Assembly: GCF_030269445.1 (NCBI RefSeq) | Contig: NZ_BSTJ01000008.1 | Span: 1 to 64,000, forward strand | Length of the DNA stretch: 64,000 bases | From: Actinoallomurus iriomotensis | Lineage (GTDB): Bacteria > Actinomycetota > Actinomycetes > Streptosporangiales > Streptosporangiaceae | Reading direction: 5' to 3' | In this document: piece after piece, positions 27,163 through 37,674 of the stretch | Position numbering within the stretch: position 1 is the first letter of the stretch | Layout: every line of letters starts with the position of its first letter | The notes under the pieces: generated by a model | The model's database searches: none | What the model was told of the DNA's origin: nothing | The model's input: the letters and a program-made list of their open reading frames with translations, nothing else | Translations under genes and position numbers: made by a program

Positions 27163-29715
27163 ATGCTTGACAACGAGATCGGTGACGCCGCAGGCGGCAC
27201 TGAACACAACGGCAGTGAATCGAGTGGTGAGACCAAGCAGGTGAGCCGCCCGCGCCGGGCCAGCCGTCCGGCCGGACCGCCTCCTGAACCAGAGGAGAGC
27301 ACGCCGTCCGCGCCCGCCGGCGAGGACCAGGCCGCCCCTGCCAAGGCCACATCCAAGACCACGCGCACCCGCCGGACCACGCGCAAGCCCGCGGCCGAGC
27401 CGGAGACCCCGGCCACGCCCGAGGCGCCGGTCAAGGCCGAGGCACCGGTCAAGGCCGAAGCGCCGGTCAAGGCCACGGTGAAGGCCGAGTCCGCCGAGCC
27501 GCCGGCCGCCTCCGGCGCGCCGAAGACCTCGGAGGTCCCCGACGCGGCGTTCCAGCCGCCGATGGTCGTCTTCCAGCCGCCGGCCCTGCCCGCCGAAGAG
27601 GCCCCGCCGCGCCGGCCCAAGGCCGAGAGTCAGCCCAAGCCCAAGGCCGAGGGCAAGCCCAAGGCCGAGTCCAAGCCCAAGGCCGAGCCCAAGCAGGAGG
27701 CGCCGAAGGCCGACGAGGCCGACGACCAGGCCGATGACGACGAGGGCACCGACAAGGGCGGACGCCGCCGGCGTCGCCGCGGCGGCCGCGGTCGCGGCAA
27801 GGCACGCGACGGCCAGGACACCGAGGACACCAAGGACACCGACGAGGACGCCCAGCAGGCCGACGAGGAGTCCGACGACGAGGACGAGGACCGCGAGGAC
27901 GCCGGCTCCTCCTCGAGCCGCCGGCGTCGCCGCCGCCGTCGCCGTACGGGCGGGGGCGAGGGCGACGACGTCGCGGGCGACGACCCGCCCAACACCGTCG
28001 TGCACGTCCGTGAGCCCCGCGCCGTCGAGGACGAGGTGCAGGCGGTCAAGGGCTCCACGCGCCTGGAGGCCAAGAAGCAGCGCCGCCGCGAGGGACGCGA
28101 GCAGGGCCGTCGCCGGCCGCCGATCGTCACCGAGTCGGAGTTCCTGGCCCGCCGTGAGTCGGTCGAGCGCGTCATGGTGATCCGCTCGGAGGGCGACCGT
28201 ACGCAGATCGGCATCCTCGAGGACAACGTGCTGGTCGAGCACTACGTCGACCGGTCGAGCCACCAGTCCTACGTCGGCAACGTCTACCTCGGCAAGGTGC
28301 AGAACGTCCTGCCGTCGATGGAGGCGGCGTTCGTCGACATCGGCAAGGGCCGCAACGCCGTGCTGTACGCCGGCGAGGTCAACTGGGACCTGGCCGGGCT
28401 GGAGGGCCAGCCGCGCCGCATCGAGTCGGCGCTGAAGTCCGGCCAGTCGGTCCTCGTCCAGGTCACCAAGGACCCGCTCGGCCACAAGGGCGCGCGGCTG
28501 ACCAGCCAGATCTCGCTTCCGGGCCGCTACCTCGTGTACGTCCCGGACGGCTCGATGACCGGCATCAGCCGCAAGCTGCCCGACAAGGAGCGCACGCGCC
28601 TCAAGCAGATCCTCAAGAAGGTCATGCCCGAGAACGCCGGCGTGATCGTGCGCACCGCCGCCGAGGGCGCGGCCGAGGAGGAGCTGGCCCGCGACGTCTC
28701 CCGCCTGTCCGCGCAGTGGGAGAACATCAAGCGGCAGTCCAAGACGGCGAACGCCCCGGCCATGCTGTACGGCGAGCCGGACCTGACCATCCGTGTCGTG
28801 CGCGACATCTTCAACGAGGACTTCAGCAAGCTCGTCGTCCAGGGCGAGGACGCCTGGGACATGGTCAAGGAGTACGTCGGCTACGTCGCGCCGCACCTGG
28901 CCGACCGGCTCGAGCTCTGGTCCGACGGTGAGGACGTCTTCTCCGGCTACCGGGTGGACGAGCAGATCGCCAAGGCGATGGAGCGCAAGGTGTGGCTGCC
29001 CAGCGGTGGCTCGCTGGTCATCGACCGTACCGAGGCCATGACGGTCGTCGACGTCAACACCGGGAAGTTCACCGGGCAGGGCGGCAACCTCGAAGAGACC
29101 GTCACCCGCAACAACCTCGAGGCCGCCGAGGAGATCGTCCATCAGCTCCGGCTGCGTGACATCGGCGGCATCATCGTCATCGACTTCATCGACATGGTCC
29201 TGGAGAGCAACCGCGACCTGGTGTTGCGCCGGATGCTCGAGTGCCTGTCGCGTGACCGCACCAAGCACCAGGTCGCCGAGGTGACCTCGCTCGGGCTCGT
29301 CCAGATGACCCGTAAGCGCGTCGGCGGCGGCCTGCTGGAGTCCTTCTCCGAGCCGTGTGAGTGCTGCAACGGCCGCGGGATCCACGTGACACTGTCGCCG
29401 GTCGAGCCGAAGGCCGACAAGTCCGGCGGGTCGAGCCGTCGCCGCAAGCGCAAGGGCGACATCGAGAAGGCCGTCGAGGACAAGATGGCCCAGGCCGAGC
29501 GCGCCAAGGAGCCCGCCAAGGCGGACGCCAAGGAGCCTGCCACGGCGGACACCGGGGACAACGGCCACGGCGCCGCCGAGCCCGCCCCCGCGGCCGCGGA
29601 CCACGGCGGCCCGGCCGACCATGCCGAGGTGAGCGACGCCGAGCCGACCGCGAACGGGCGCCGCCGGCGTACCCGCCGGTCGCCGCGGGCCAAGTCCGAG
29701 GCGGCGGCCGACTGA
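27163..29715 (+). CDS. rne: Ribonuclease E/G family endoribonuclease
   Basis: This 850-residue protein has an N-terminal ~290-residue disordered region of Pro/Ala/Lys and acidic/Arg stretches with small repeats (APVKAE three times, KPKAE several times). The catalytic half (~320-760) then has the S1 RNA-binding domain (YVGNVYLGKVQNVLPSMEAAFVDIG), the DNase I-like domain with the metal-binding aspartates in MTVVDVNTG and GGIIVIDFIDM, and the zinc-link CECC. A Lys/Ala-rich tail ends RRRTRRSPRAKS. It processes rRNA, tRNA and mRNA. The N-terminal extension is normal for actinobacteria. ATG 27163 has GGGAGA 8 bases upstream. It precedes rplU-rpmA. Confidence 0.95.
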   Translation: MLDNEIGDAAGGTEHNGSESSGETKQVSRPRRASRPAGPPPEPEESTPSAPAGEDQAAPAKATSKTTRTRRTTRKPAAEPETPATPEAPVKAEAPVKAEAPVKATVKAESAEPPAASGAPKTSEVPDAAFQPPMVVFQPPALPAEEAPPRRPKAESQPKPKAEGKPKAESKPKAEPKQEAPKADEADDQADDDEGTDKGGRRRRRRGGRGRGKARDGQDTEDTKDTDEDAQQADEESDDEDEDREDAGSSSSRRRRRRRRRTGGGEGDDVAGDDPPNTVVHVREPRAVEDEVQAVKGSTRLEAKKQRRREGREQGRRRPPIVTESEFLARRESVERVMVIRSEGDRTQIGILEDNVLVEHYVDRSSHQSYVGNVYLGKVQNVLPSMEAAFVDIGKGRNAVLYAGEVNWDLAGLEGQPRRIESALKSGQSVLVQVTKDPLGHKGARLTSQISLPGRYLVYVPDGSMTGISRKLPDKERTRLKQILKKVMPENAGVIVRTAAEGAAEEELARDVSRLSAQWENIKRQSKTANAPAMLYGEPDLTIRVVRDIFNEDFSKLVVQGEDAWDMVKEYVGYVAPHLADRLELWSDGEDVFSGYRVDEQIAKAMERKVWLPSGGSLVIDRTEAMTVVDVNTGKFTGQGGNLEETVTRNNLEAAEEIVHQLRLRDIGGIIVIDFIDMVLESNRDLVLRRMLECLSRDRTKHQVAEVTSLGLVQMTRKRVGGGLLESFSEPCECCNGRGIHVTLSPVEPKADKSGGSSRRRKRKGDIEKAVEDKMAQAERAKEPAKADAKEPATADTGDNGHGAAEPAPAAADHGGPADHAEVSDAEPTANGRRRRTRRSPRAKSEAAAD

Positions 29716-29727
29716 CCTGCCCGGGTG

Positions 29728-29752
29728 TGGACGGCGCGTCCGCGCCGGTCCA
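29728..29752 (+). terminator. Hairpin after the RNase E/G gene
   Basis: TGGAC and GGCGCG pair with CGCGCC and GTCCA around a TC loop, 12 bases after the stop. There is no T run, so it may be a weak terminator or RNA 3' end. Confidence 0.45.
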
Positions 29753-29935
29753 CGGCCCGGAAAGGCGTCCGGTTCGACCTCAGGGCTCCCGATCCGGTAT
29801 CCTGAGGGCCCGGCGCTCTCGCGTCGTTGTTAGCGCGCCTGAGGCCCCTCGCCCGATGGGGCACAGGCAGCAGCTTCCGAAATGAGCTTCAGTTCGGTAA
29901 GTCGTGCCCGAGGCACGCAAAGGAAAGGTTCCGCG

Positions 29936-30250
29936 GTGTACGCGATCGTCCGTTGCGGCGGCAGGCAGGAGAAGGTGGCCGTCGACGACGTGCTCGCCGT
30001 CGACAAGCTGTCCGGTGAGGTCGGCTCCACGGTGACGCTGCCAGCAGTGCTCGTCGTCGACGGCGACAACGTCGTCAGCGCGCCTGCCGATGTGGCCAAG
30101 TACGAGGTCACCGCCGAGATCCTCGGGGCCACCAAGGGTCCGAAGATCAACATCATGCACTACCGGAACAAGACCGGGTACAAGCGGCGCATGGGTCACC
30201 GTCAGCCGTACACCCAGGTCAAGGTGACCGGTATCAAGGCCGGAAAGTAG
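29936..30250 (+). CDS. rplU: 50S ribosomal protein L21
   Basis: This 104-residue protein begins MYAIVRCGGRQEKVAVDDVLAVDKL and ends with the L21 signature HYRNKTGYKRRMGHRQPYTQVKVTGI. GTG 29936 is chosen, with GGAAAGG 7 bases upstream, over ATG 29882. The family length is 102-105 residues and the added 18 codons are not conserved. It binds 23S rRNA in the large subunit. A leader of over 100 bases precedes it, with a TATCCT element near 29797-29802 that may be a -10 box. L27 follows after 9 bases. Confidence 0.97.
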   Translation: MYAIVRCGGRQEKVAVDDVLAVDKLSGEVGSTVTLPAVLVVDGDNVVSAPADVAKYEVTAEILGATKGPKINIMHYRNKTGYKRRMGHRQPYTQVKVTGIKAGK

Positions 30251-30259
30251 GTCGCAGAC

Positions 30260-30517
30260 ATGGCACACAAGAAGGGCGCCTCGTCCAGCCGTAACGGCCG
30301 TGACTCCAACGCGCAGCGGCTCGGAGTGAAGCGGTTCGGCGGCCAGGTCGTCAACGCCGGCGAGATCATCGTCCGCCAGCGCGGCACGCACTTCCACCCG
30401 GGTCCGGGTGTGGGTCGTGGCAGCGACGACACGCTGTTCGCGCTCGTCGCGGGCGCGGTGGAGTTCGGCCGCTACCGCGGCCGTCGCGCCGTCAGCATCG
30501 TCCCCCCGGCGGAATAG
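30260..30517 (+). CDS. rpmA: 50S ribosomal protein L27
   Basis: This 85-residue protein begins [31 protein letters not shown], the canonical L27 N terminus that reaches the peptidyl-transferase centre, and continues [19 protein letters not shown]. It starts directly with the mature sequence and has no cleavable leader of the Firmicutes type. It is co-transcribed with rplU and ends before a strong terminator. Confidence 0.98.
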   Translation: MAHKKGASSSRNGRDSNAQRLGVKRFGGQVVNAGEIIVRQRGTHFHPGPGVGRGSDDTLFALVAGAVEFGRYRGRRAVSIVPPAE

Positions 30518-30542
30518 GTCCGCCGGAGCGACACGACTTCGA

Positions 30543-30585
30543 GACAAGGGCGGGCCGATCGATCGGCCCGCCCTTGTCGTGTTTT
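30543..30585 (+). terminator. Strong intrinsic terminator or attenuator between rpmA and obg
   Basis: A 17-bp perfect stem (30543-30559 with 30562-30578, two-base CG between) is followed by GTGTTTT. The obg ATG is only 20 bases beyond, so obg either relies on read-through or has its promoter inside this hairpin region. Confidence 0.88.
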
Positions 30586-30604
30586 ACGACAGGAAGAAGG
30601 AACC

Positions 30605-32071
30605 ATGCCGGATCGTGCCGTTTCCCCCGCGACGGGGGAGCACGACGGCCACCGAGACGATCACGCCCCCGTCCGAGGCCGCGCCCCGGGTGGCAAGGGC
30701 GCGCAGTTCGTCGACCGGGTGACGCTGCATCTGCAGGCCGGCAACGGCGGGAACGGCTGCGCCTCGGTGCACCGGGAGAAGTTCAAGCCGCTCGGCGGCC
30801 CGGACGGCGGCAACGGCGGGCGCGGCGGCGACATCACGTTCGAGGTCGACCCGAACGCCGCCAGCCTGCTCGAATACCACAAGCGCCCGCACCGCAAGGC
30901 GAACGGCGGCAAGCAGGGGCAGGGGTCGCACAAGAACGGCGCCAACGGCGCCGACCTCCTGCTGGCCGTGCCGAACGGCACGGTCGTCAAGACGCCGGAC
31001 GGCGAGATCCTCGCCGACCTGACCGGCGCCGGCACGCGGTTCGTCGCCGCCCAGGGCGGGCACGGCGGGCTGGGCAACGCCGCGCTCGCCACCTCGCGGC
31101 GCAAGGCGCCCGGCTTCGCGCTGCTCGGCGAGCCCGGTGACGAGCTCGACGTCGTCCTGGAGCTGAAGACCGTCGCCGACGTCGCGCTCGTCGGCTTCCC
31201 GAGCGCGGGCAAGTCGTCGCTGATCGCGGCCATGTCCGCGGCCAAGCCCAAGATCGCCGACTATCCCTTCACCACGCTCGTGCCCAACCTCGGCGTGGTC
31301 AGCGCCGGGGAGTCCGTGTTCACGGTCGCCGACGTGCCCGGCCTCATCGAGGGGGCCAGTCAGGGCAAGGGCCTGGGCCTGGAGTTCCTGCGGCACATCG
31401 AGCGCGCCTCGACGCTGGTGCACGTGCTCGACTGCGCGACCCTGGAGCCGGGCCGCGACCCGATCTCCGACTTCGAGGTCATCGAGGCCGAGCTGGAGGC
31501 CTACAACGCCCTCGGCGACCGGCCGCTGGCCGACCGGCCCCGCGTCATCGTGCTCAACAAGGTCGACGTTCCCGAGGCCCGTGAGCTCGCCGACCTCGTA
31601 CGCCCCGAGTTCGAGCAGCGCGGCCTGCGCGTGTTCGAGATCTCGGCCGCCACGCACGAGGGCCTGCGCGAGCTGGGCTTCGCGATGGCCGAGATGGTGA
31701 GAGCCCACCGCGCCGCGCAGCCGCCCGAAGAACCGACCCGGCTGGTCATCCGGCCGGAGCCGGTCGGCGGCCCGGAGTTCGAGATCCGCCGCCTCGGCGA
31801 CGGCAGCTTCCTGATCACCGGGGAGAAGCCGCGCCGCTGGCTCCGGCAGACCGACTTCTCCAACGACGAGGCCGTCGGCTATCTGGCCGACCGGCTGGCC
31901 CGGCTCGGCGTCGAGGAGCGGCTGGCCGAGGCCGGGGCCGAACCCGGCGCGACCGTGCTCATCGGCACCGAGGACGACTCGATCGTCTTCGACTGGGAGC
32001 CGGAGGTGCTCGCCGGATCCGAGCAGGGGCTGGGTCGCCGGGGCACCGACACCAGGCTGGAGGGCCGATGA
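30605..32071 (+). CDS. obg: GTPase Obg, ribosome-associated
   Basis: This 488-residue protein has a glycine-rich Obg domain (~35-190: [33 protein letters not shown]), a GTPase domain (P-loop [22 protein letters not shown]) and a C-terminal OCT domain (~380-460, [22 protein letters not shown]). It acts in large-subunit assembly and stress and growth control. An N-terminal extension of about 34 hydrophilic residues precedes the usual start; ATG 30605 has AAGAAGGAA upstream, so it is probably translated, though a start near residue 29 cannot be ruled out. proB follows after 22 bases. Confidence 0.95.
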   Translation: MPDRAVSPATGEHDGHRDDHAPVRGRAPGGKGAQFVDRVTLHLQAGNGGNGCASVHREKFKPLGGPDGGNGGRGGDITFEVDPNAASLLEYHKRPHRKANGGKQGQGSHKNGANGADLLLAVPNGTVVKTPDGEILADLTGAGTRFVAAQGGHGGLGNAALATSRRKAPGFALLGEPGDELDVVLELKTVADVALVGFPSAGKSSLIAAMSAAKPKIADYPFTTLVPNLGVVSAGESVFTVADVPGLIEGASQGKGLGLEFLRHIERASTLVHVLDCATLEPGRDPISDFEVIEAELEAYNALGDRPLADRPRVIVLNKVDVPEARELADLVRPEFEQRGLRVFEISAATHEGLRELGFAMAEMVRAHRAAQPPEEPTRLVIRPEPVGGPEFEIRRLGDGSFLITGEKPRRWLRQTDFSNDEAVGYLADRLARLGVEERLAEAGAEPGATVLIGTEDDSIVFDWEPEVLAGSEQGLGRRGTDTRLEGR

Positions 32072-32093
32072 CGCGCCGGAGGCGGACGAGCTG

Positions 32094-33236
32094 ATGCGTA
32101 CCGCCATCGCGAGCGCCCGCCGCGTGGTGGTGAAGGCGGGTTCCTCCTCGCTCACCACGCCCGACGGCGCGATCGACGCCGCCCGCATTGACGCGCTCGT
32201 CGACGCCCTGGCCGGCTGGCGGACCCCGGACGGCGGCAGGGGCCGCGAGGTGGTGTTCGTGTCCTCGGGCGCGATCGCCGCCGGGATGAGCCCGCTCGGC
32301 CTGCCGGTGCGCCCGCGTGACCTGGCCATCCAGCAGGCGGCGGCGAGCGTGGGCCAGGGCCTGCTCATCGCCCGCTACGCGTCGTCGTTCGCGCGGTACG
32401 GCCTGGGCGTCGGGCAGGTGCTGCTCACCGCGGACGACATGATGCGGCGCTCGCACCACCGCAACGCCCGGCGCACGCTCGAACAGCTCCTGGCCTTCGG
32501 CGTCGTGCCGATCGTCAACGAGAACGACACGGTCGCGACGGACGAGATCCGCTTCGGCGACAACGACCGGCTCGCCGCCCTCGTCGCCCACCTGGTCCGC
32601 GCGGACGCGCTGATCCTGCTCTCCGACGTCGACGCGCTCTACACCGGTGACCCGCGGCTGCCGGGCTCCCGCCGCATCGAGCACGTCCGCGGGCCGGCGG
32701 ACCTCGACGGCGTACGCCTCGGCGCCTCCGGGCGGGTCGGCACCGGCGGCATGGTGACCAAGGTGGAGGCCGCGCGGATCGCGGGCGTGCCGGTCGTGCT
32801 GACCGACGCCGCCTCGGTCCAACAGGCGCTGGCCGGTGAGGACGCCGGCACCTACTTCCACCCGCCGGTGACCCGGCCCTCGGCACGGCGGCAGTGGCTG
32901 GCGCACGCCACGACCGGACAGGGGCGGCTGCGGCTCGACCCGGGCGCGGTCGAGGCCGTCCTACGCCGCGGCAAGTCGCTGCTGCCCGCCGGGATCACCG
33001 GCGTCGAGGGCGACTTCAGCGCCGGCGACCCGGTGGACCTGTGCGACGAGCAGGGCGGCCTGATCGCCCGCGGGCTGGTCAACTACGACGCTGGGGAGAT
33101 CCCCGACCTCATGGGCCGCTCGACGCGCTGGCTGGCGCGCGAGCTCGGCCCGGAGTACGAACGCGAGATCATCCACCGGGACGACCTCGTCGTCCTGGCG
33201 AATCCGGAGACCCCGTCGCGGTCGGCGGCGGGGTAG
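32094..33236 (+). CDS. proB: Glutamate 5-kinase
   Basis: This 380-residue enzyme makes gamma-glutamyl phosphate, the first step to proline. The amino-acid kinase domain (~5-270) shows [38 protein letters not shown] and [16 protein letters not shown]-terminal PUA domain (~285-365) follows ([22 protein letters not shown]). Length and order match bacterial ProB with PUA. proA lies 14 bases downstream. Confidence 0.96.
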   Translation: MRTAIASARRVVVKAGSSSLTTPDGAIDAARIDALVDALAGWRTPDGGRGREVVFVSSGAIAAGMSPLGLPVRPRDLAIQQAAASVGQGLLIARYASSFARYGLGVGQVLLTADDMMRRSHHRNARRTLEQLLAFGVVPIVNENDTVATDEIRFGDNDRLAALVAHLVRADALILLSDVDALYTGDPRLPGSRRIEHVRGPADLDGVRLGASGRVGTGGMVTKVEAARIAGVPVVLTDAASVQQALAGEDAGTYFHPPVTRPSARRQWLAHATTGQGRLRLDPGAVEAVLRRGKSLLPAGITGVEGDFSAGDPVDLCDEQGGLIARGLVNYDAGEIPDLMGRSTRWLARELGPEYEREIIHRDDLVVLANPETPSRSAAG

Positions 33237-33250
33237 GAGGGGACAGAAAC

Positions 33251-34504
33251 GTGACCACTCAGGAGCAGGTTCTCGACGTGGCGCGGCGCGCCCGGCAGGC
33301 GGCGGCCGAGCTCGCCCCGCTGCCGCGCGCCACCAAGGACGCCGCGCTGCACGCGATCGCCGACGCCCTCCTCGCCCGGTCGGCCGAGATCGTCGAGGCG
33401 AACGCCGGCGACGTCGCGCGGGCCCGCGAGGCCGGCACGTCCGAGTACATGATCGACCGGCTGAGCCTGTCCACCGAGCGCGTCGAGAAGATCGCGGCCG
33501 CCGTACGCCACGTGGCCTCGCTGCCGGACCCGGTGGGGGAGTCGGTCCGGGGCTACACCCTGCCGAACGGCCTGGAGCTGCGGCAGGTCCGCGTGCCGCT
33601 GGGCGTCGTCGGCATCATCTACGAGGGCCGGCCGAACGTCACCGTCGACGCCGCCGCGCTGACGCTCAAGAGCGGCAACGCCGTGCTGCTGCGCGGCTCC
33701 TCCTCGGCGTACGACTCCAACGTCGCGCTGGTGGAGGTCATGCGCTCCGCGCTCACCGACGTGCCCGCCGACGCCGTGCAGCTCGTCCCGGGTCGCGACC
33801 GCGACTCGGTGAAGTACCTCATGCGCGCCCGCGGCCTGGTCGACGTGCTGATCCCGCGCGGCGGCGCGTCGCTGATCAATTCGGTCGTGGAGGAGTCGAC
33901 CGTCCCGGTGATCGAGACGGGCGTCGGCAACTGCCACGTCTACGTCGACGCCGACGCCGACCTCGGCATGGCCGTGGACATCCTGGTGAACGCCAAGACG
34001 CAGCGGCCGTCGGTGTGCAACGCGGCCGAGACGGTGCTCGTTCACCGCGACGTCGCCGCCGACTTCCTGCCGCGCGCCCTGGAGGCATTGCGCGGCAAGG
34101 GCGTGACCGTGCACGGCGACGAGGCCGTGCGCGCGTACGGCGACGACGTCGTGCCCGCCACCGAGGAGGACTGGTCGAACGAGTACCTCTCGCTCGACCT
34201 CGCCGCTGCCGTGGTCGGCTCGCTGGAGGACGCGGTCGCGCACATCCGCCGGTACGGCTCGGCGCACACCGAGGCGATCGTGACGACCTCCCAGTCGGCG
34301 GCCCGCCGGTTCGTGGCCCTGGTCGACTCGGCGGCCGTCATGGTCAACGCCTCGACGCGGTTCACCGACGGCGAGGAGTTCGGCTTCGGCGCGGAGATCG
34401 GCATCTCGACCCAGAAGCTGCACGCGCGCGGCCCGATGGGGCTGCCCGAGCTGACCTCCACCAAGTACGTCGTCACCGGCGAGGGTCACCTGAGGGGCGC
34501 CTGA
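33251..34504 (+). CDS. proA: Gamma-glutamyl phosphate reductase
   Basis: This 417-residue enzyme of the aldehyde-dehydrogenase fold reduces gamma-glutamyl phosphate with NADPH. Motifs are [34 protein letters not shown], the Cys-containing [17 protein letters not shown] and the C-terminal [27 protein letters not shown]. The start is GTG 33251, although the frame is open further upstream inside proB. The 3' end overlaps the convergent glycosyltransferase gene by 32 bases. nadD, which usually follows, is displaced by ~16.8 kb. Confidence 0.96.
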   Translation: MTTQEQVLDVARRARQAAAELAPLPRATKDAALHAIADALLARSAEIVEANAGDVARAREAGTSEYMIDRLSLSTERVEKIAAAVRHVASLPDPVGESVRGYTLPNGLELRQVRVPLGVVGIIYEGRPNVTVDAAALTLKSGNAVLLRGSSSAYDSNVALVEVMRSALTDVPADAVQLVPGRDRDSVKYLMRARGLVDVLIPRGGASLINSVVEESTVPVIETGVGNCHVYVDADADLGMAVDILVNAKTQRPSVCNAAETVLVHRDVAADFLPRALEALRGKGVTVHGDEAVRAYGDDVVPATEEDWSNEYLSLDLAAAVVGSLEDAVAHIRRYGSAHTEAIVTTSQSAARRFVALVDSAAVMVNASTRFTDGEEFGFGAEIGISTQKLHARGPMGLPELTSTKYVVTGEGHLRGA

Positions 34505-35897
34505 CCCGGCGTTCGCCGGGCCGTCCGGCGAGCGCCAGCGCCGCGGCCAGGCAGGCCACCGGTACGACCGGCAGGACGTACCGGTGGTCGAAGTCGAGGA
34601 CCGCGACCGGCACGACCAGCAGCGTGACCGCCGTGCCCCAGGGCAGCAGCGTGCCGCCGCGCCGCAGGCCGAGCGCGCCCGCGAGGAGGATCGCCGCCAG
34701 GAACGGGCCGCGCAGGTAGGCCGGGTACTGGTAGGCGCGCAGCACGGCGGCGTACGGCTCGACGGAGTGGTACTCCCCGGTGGCGCCGGGGTCGTACGAG
34801 GACAGCGTCCGCAGCGCCGACGGCGGGACCCCGACGGGCGCCCAGCGGCCCTTCGCGAAGCCGAACGCGGGCGTCACGCGCCGGGGATGGCGGGCCGGTG
34901 TCCAGTGGAAGGTCAGAGAGACGTCGCGGCCGACCGCGCCGAGGTAGTCCAGGGGCTGGGCGAGGATCGCCCGCAGCGCGAACGACCGGGCGAGGTCGTT
35001 GTTCGCGGCGGCGCCCCCGCGCACGCGGTTGAGGGACGAGCGGGGATCCCACACGTACTCCGACGCGGCGTCCTGCCGGGTGCCGTTCGGGCACAGCGCG
35101 GCCTCGTCCGGCGGTGGCTGGATCCGGCGGCAGTCCGCGAAGGTCATGGTCCGCGCCCAGAGGGCGACCCCGTCGGTCCCGGAGAGGGCGAAGCGGCCGT
35201 TGTCGGCCCGGTACCAGCCGGCGAACAGCGCGAGGGGCAGCAGGCCCGCGACCGCCGCGGCGGCGAACCGGCGCACGCCGATCCGGCGTACGGCCAGGTA
35301 GAGCAGTACGAGCAGGAGCAGCGGCAGGCCTGCGCTGCGGGTCAGCGCGGCCGCCGCGAGCGCCAGGCCCGCGCCCGCCGCGGCACGCGCCGACGGGCGG
35401 CCGGGCGACCACATCAGCGTCACCACCGCGACGACCACGAGGAACAGGAACAGCGTGTCGGACAGCACGGCGTGTTCGAGCTGGAGCATCTGCCCGTCGA
35501 ACAGGACCGGCACCGTCGCGAGCACCGCGCCCCACCCGGGCACGCCCCTGCGGCGGAGCAGCGCGTAGATCAGCAGGCCGGTCGCGAGGCCGAGGACGTG
35601 CTGCGTCGCGACCACCACGGGGACGCTGTGGAACGGCAGGAACAGGCGCAGCAGCAGCGGGTAGCCGATGCCGCGGAAGCCCGTCCCGGGACGCAGGTGC
35701 AGCGCGAGGCCGAGGTACTCGTAGGAGTCGATGTAGTACACCCGGCCGGGCCGGTATCCGAGCATCGTCACGATCCGCAGCCCGGCCGCGACGGCGAGGA
35801 CCACGCCGAACGGCGCGTGCGCCGCCCACCGCGAACGTCCGGCGGGTCGGCGGGACGGCAGCCGCGAGACGGGCGCGTCGGCGAGAAGGTGCGGCAA
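34473..35897 (-). CDS. Multi-pass membrane glycosyltransferase, GT39/ArnT-like
   Basis: This 474-residue protein has about ten to twelve hydrophobic segments and a first extracytoplasmic loop with DSYEYL and a nearby [10 protein letters not shown]. These recall the aspartate motif and layout of lipid-linked-sugar transferases (GT-C, ArnT/PMT type). A long extracytoplasmic segment (~250-390) carries several cysteines. The start is TTG 35897, supported by AAGGAG 5 bases upstream; no ATG or GTG fits. It is convergent with proA and overlaps its end by 32 bases. Donor and acceptor are unknown. Confidence 0.7.
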   Translation of the reverse strand: MPHLLADAPVSRLPSRRPAGRSRWAAHAPFGVVLAVAAGLRIVTMLGYRPGRVYYIDSYEYLGLALHLRPGTGFRGIGYPLLLRLFLPFHSVPVVVATQHVLGLATGLLIYALLRRRGVPGWGAVLATVPVLFDGQMLQLEHAVLSDTLFLFLVVVAVVTLMWSPGRPSARAAAGAGLALAAAALTRSAGLPLLLLVLLYLAVRRIGVRRFAAAAVAGLLPLALFAGWYRADNGRFALSGTDGVALWARTMTFADCRRIQPPPDEAALCPNGTRQDAASEYVWDPRSSLNRVRGGAAANNDLARSFALRAILAQPLDYLGAVGRDVSLTFHWTPARHPRRVTPAFGFAKGRWAPVGVPPSALRTLSSYDPGATGEYHSVEPYAAVLRAYQYPAYLRGPFLAAILLAGALGLRRGGTLLPWGTAVTLLVVPVAVLDFDHRYVLPVVPVACLAAALALAGRPGERRVRRPSGDPRR

Positions 35898-35998
35898 AGC
35901 GGCTCCTTATTGTAATTTCGTCCAATAGCGTGCGGACAAGCGTCACCGGCCGCCCGGCGGCGCGTTACGCGCCGCCGGAAGGCGGTCTCAGTCGCGGG

Positions 35999-36649
35999 TC
36001 AGTTCCAGTACGGGTCGTTCTCGAACACGCAGGGCCGGACCGGCCCGGCCACCAGGTAGGACCCGAGCTTCCACAACTTCGTGCGGTGCGACTCGGCGAG
36101 CTCCACCACGAGCGTCTGACCGGGCTTGATGCGCTGGGGGAAGATCTTGAAGGACTGGAACGAGCGCTTCGACGCCGGCCACACGAGCGGCTGGTGCGCG
36201 AGCATGTCCCGGTACGACCGGGGCAGGTCGGACATCTTCGTCACGGACTTCGACGGGGTCGGGGGAGCGGGCTGGTCGACCACGGCGCCCCGCTCGCCGG
36301 TGCATCTCATGTGCTGGGGCAGATAGGTGATGTCGGTACGGGCGCCGTCGTCCGCGAGTTCCGCCTGCAGCCGGGCCGCCGCGCGCAACTCCTTGACCGT
36401 CACGGTGATCGAGCCGTCGGCGTTCCGGGTGACCGCGTAGGCCGCCGTGGCCTCCGAGCCGATCAGCGCCGGGACGGCGAGCGCCGCGAGAACGGCCACC
36501 GCGGCGGCCGCCACGGTCACCGGCCGCCACCGGACCCTCGTGGGTCGTCCCGCCGTGCGCCACCGCCGCCGCACCGTGCCGCGTCGCCGGGAGGCTCGGT
36601 CCGCCACCTCGGTCTTCAGCTCCGCCAGGAGCCTGTCCTCGAAGCTCAT
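35999..36649 (-). CDS. Membrane-anchored partner of the adjacent sigma factor, possible anti-sigma factor
   Basis: This 216-residue protein has a short cytoplasmic basic N terminus (MSFEDRLLAELKTEVADRASRRRG), one membrane segment (~55-72) and an extracytoplasmic domain of ~140 residues with AYAVTRNADGSITVTVKELRAAARLQAEL and two cysteines. The start at ATG 36649 overlaps the sigma-factor stop (ATGA) and has GGAGGG 6 bases upstream; a longer same-frame reading is spurious. Genes coupled to ECF sigma factors like this are often anti-sigma factors, but no zinc-binding anti-sigma motif is visible. Confidence 0.65.
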   Translation of the reverse strand: MSFEDRLLAELKTEVADRASRRRGTVRRRWRTAGRPTRVRWRPVTVAAAAVAVLAALAVPALIGSEATAAYAVTRNADGSITVTVKELRAAARLQAELADDGARTDITYLPQHMRCTGERGAVVDQPAPPTPSKSVTKMSDLPRSYRDMLAHQPLVWPASKRSFQSFKIFPQRIKPGQTLVVELAESHRTKLWKLGSYLVAGPVRPCVFENDPYWN

Positions 36650-37218
36650 CGCAGTCCCTCCACGGCGACGGTCGGGCCGGTGTCGGGATCGCCGCGCAGC
36701 GATCGGCGGGCCCGGTGCAGCCGGACCCGGGCGGTGTTCTGCCGGATGCCCAGGACGGCGGCCGCCTCCCCGACGGTCAGTTCGTCGATCGCCACGAGTT
36801 CCAGCACCGCGCGCTCGCCCGGCGGCAGGCCGGCCATCGCGGCCAGCAGCCGGCGCGCCGGTCTCTCCGCGTCGATGCGGTCCTCGAGCCGGGACACGTC
36901 GTCCGTGTCGAGCAGGCGACGGCCGGCGATCCGGTGTTCGAGCCGCTGCTGTCGTGCCTCCCGCCGCCGGTACGCCGCGAGCGTGTTGCGCGCCACGCCG
37001 TGCAGCCACGCGACCTCGGTGCCACGGTCCGCGCGGTAGGTGTGCGCCGAGTCGATCACCGCGACGAACACGTCCGCGACCAGGTCGGCGACCAGGTGAG
37101 GATCGTCGAGCCGGCGGGCCACGAACCGCGTGACCGCGTCGACGTGGCGCCGGTAGAACCGCTCGAACGCCTCAGGGTCGGTGGCGACCTCTGCCGGCGA
37201 TGCGTGCCTGCCGCGCAT
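36646..37218 (-). CDS. ECF-type RNA polymerase sigma factor
   Basis: This 190-residue protein has sigma region 2 (~15-80: FERFYRRHVDAVTRFVARRLDDPHLVADLVADVFVAVI, then WLHGVARNTLAAYRRR) and region 4 (~125-180: LPPGERAVLELVAIDELTVGEAAAVLGIRQNTARVRLHRARRSL). There is no region 3, as in ECF sigmas. ATG 37218 has AAGGAGG 7 bases upstream and is preferred to ATG 37251. It is coupled by a 4-base overlap to the membrane protein downstream. It is divergent from the ArsR-like regulator gene. Confidence 0.9.
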   Translation of the reverse strand: MRGRHASPAEVATDPEAFERFYRRHVDAVTRFVARRLDDPHLVADLVADVFVAVIDSAHTYRADRGTEVAWLHGVARNTLAAYRRREARQQRLEHRIAGRRLLDTDDVSRLEDRIDAERPARRLLAAMAGLPPGERAVLELVAIDELTVGEAAAVLGIRQNTARVRLHRARRSLRGDPDTGPTVAVEGLR

Positions 37219-37332
37219 CGGTCCGCCTCCTTCACCGTTCCGCCGGATCACACCCTTACTTGGTCATTGGCGAAGGAAGGGTTACATGCTAACTTTTCTT
37301 TGCAGGGGCAAAAAATTGTTAGGAGAGTCTCC

Positions 37333-37674
37333 GTGCCGACCGGTGACGAGCTCGTGGAGGTGCTGGCGACGCTCGCCAACCCGCATCGCCTGCGCGTCGT
37401 CGCGGCGCTGGCGCGTGAGCGCAACTACGTCAGCCGGCTGGCCCGTGAGCTGGGCATCAGCCGTGCGCTGCTCCAGGTGCACCTACGGAAGCTGCAGGCG
37501 GCCGGGCTCGTGTCGGCCCAGATGGAGCTGTCCGAGGACGGGAAGGCGATGAAGTTCTACGAGGTGACCCCCTTCTCCATCCAGCTCACCCCGGAGGCCG
37601 TCGCGGCCGCCGTACTCACTCTCACCACACCCGAGATCGTCCAGCGCGACGGCGGGGAGGAATCACCCATATGA
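37333..37674 (+). CDS. ArsR-like winged-helix transcriptional regulator
   Basis: This 113-residue protein has a winged helix-turn-helix: ELVEVLATLANPHRLRVVAALARERNYVSRLARELGISRALLQVHLRKLQAAGLV, and a wing reading MKFYEVTPF. It has no obvious metal-binding cysteine pair. GTG 37333 has AGGAGA 6 bases before it. The stop overlaps the ATG of the next small gene, and an MMPL exporter follows. It probably controls this operon and perhaps senses the exported compound. Confidence 0.85.
   Translation: MPTGDELVEVLATLANPHRLRVVAALARERNYVSRLARELGISRALLQVHLRKLQAAGLVSAQMELSEDGKAMKFYEVTPFSIQLTPEAVAAAVLTLTTPEIVQRDGGEESPI

Noticed and set aside
27025-29622. An 865-codon open frame on the minus strand opposite the RNase E/G gene
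   Set aside because: It is low complexity (Leu/Gly/Arg/Val) and exactly antisense to a gene with S1, DNase I-like and zinc-link motifs.
35897-35960. Promoter for the GT39-like gene (TTGTCC ... TACAAT on the minus strand)
   Set aside because: The 19-base spacing is long, and the -10 box would place transcription start inside or after the ribosome binding site, so I do not annotate it.
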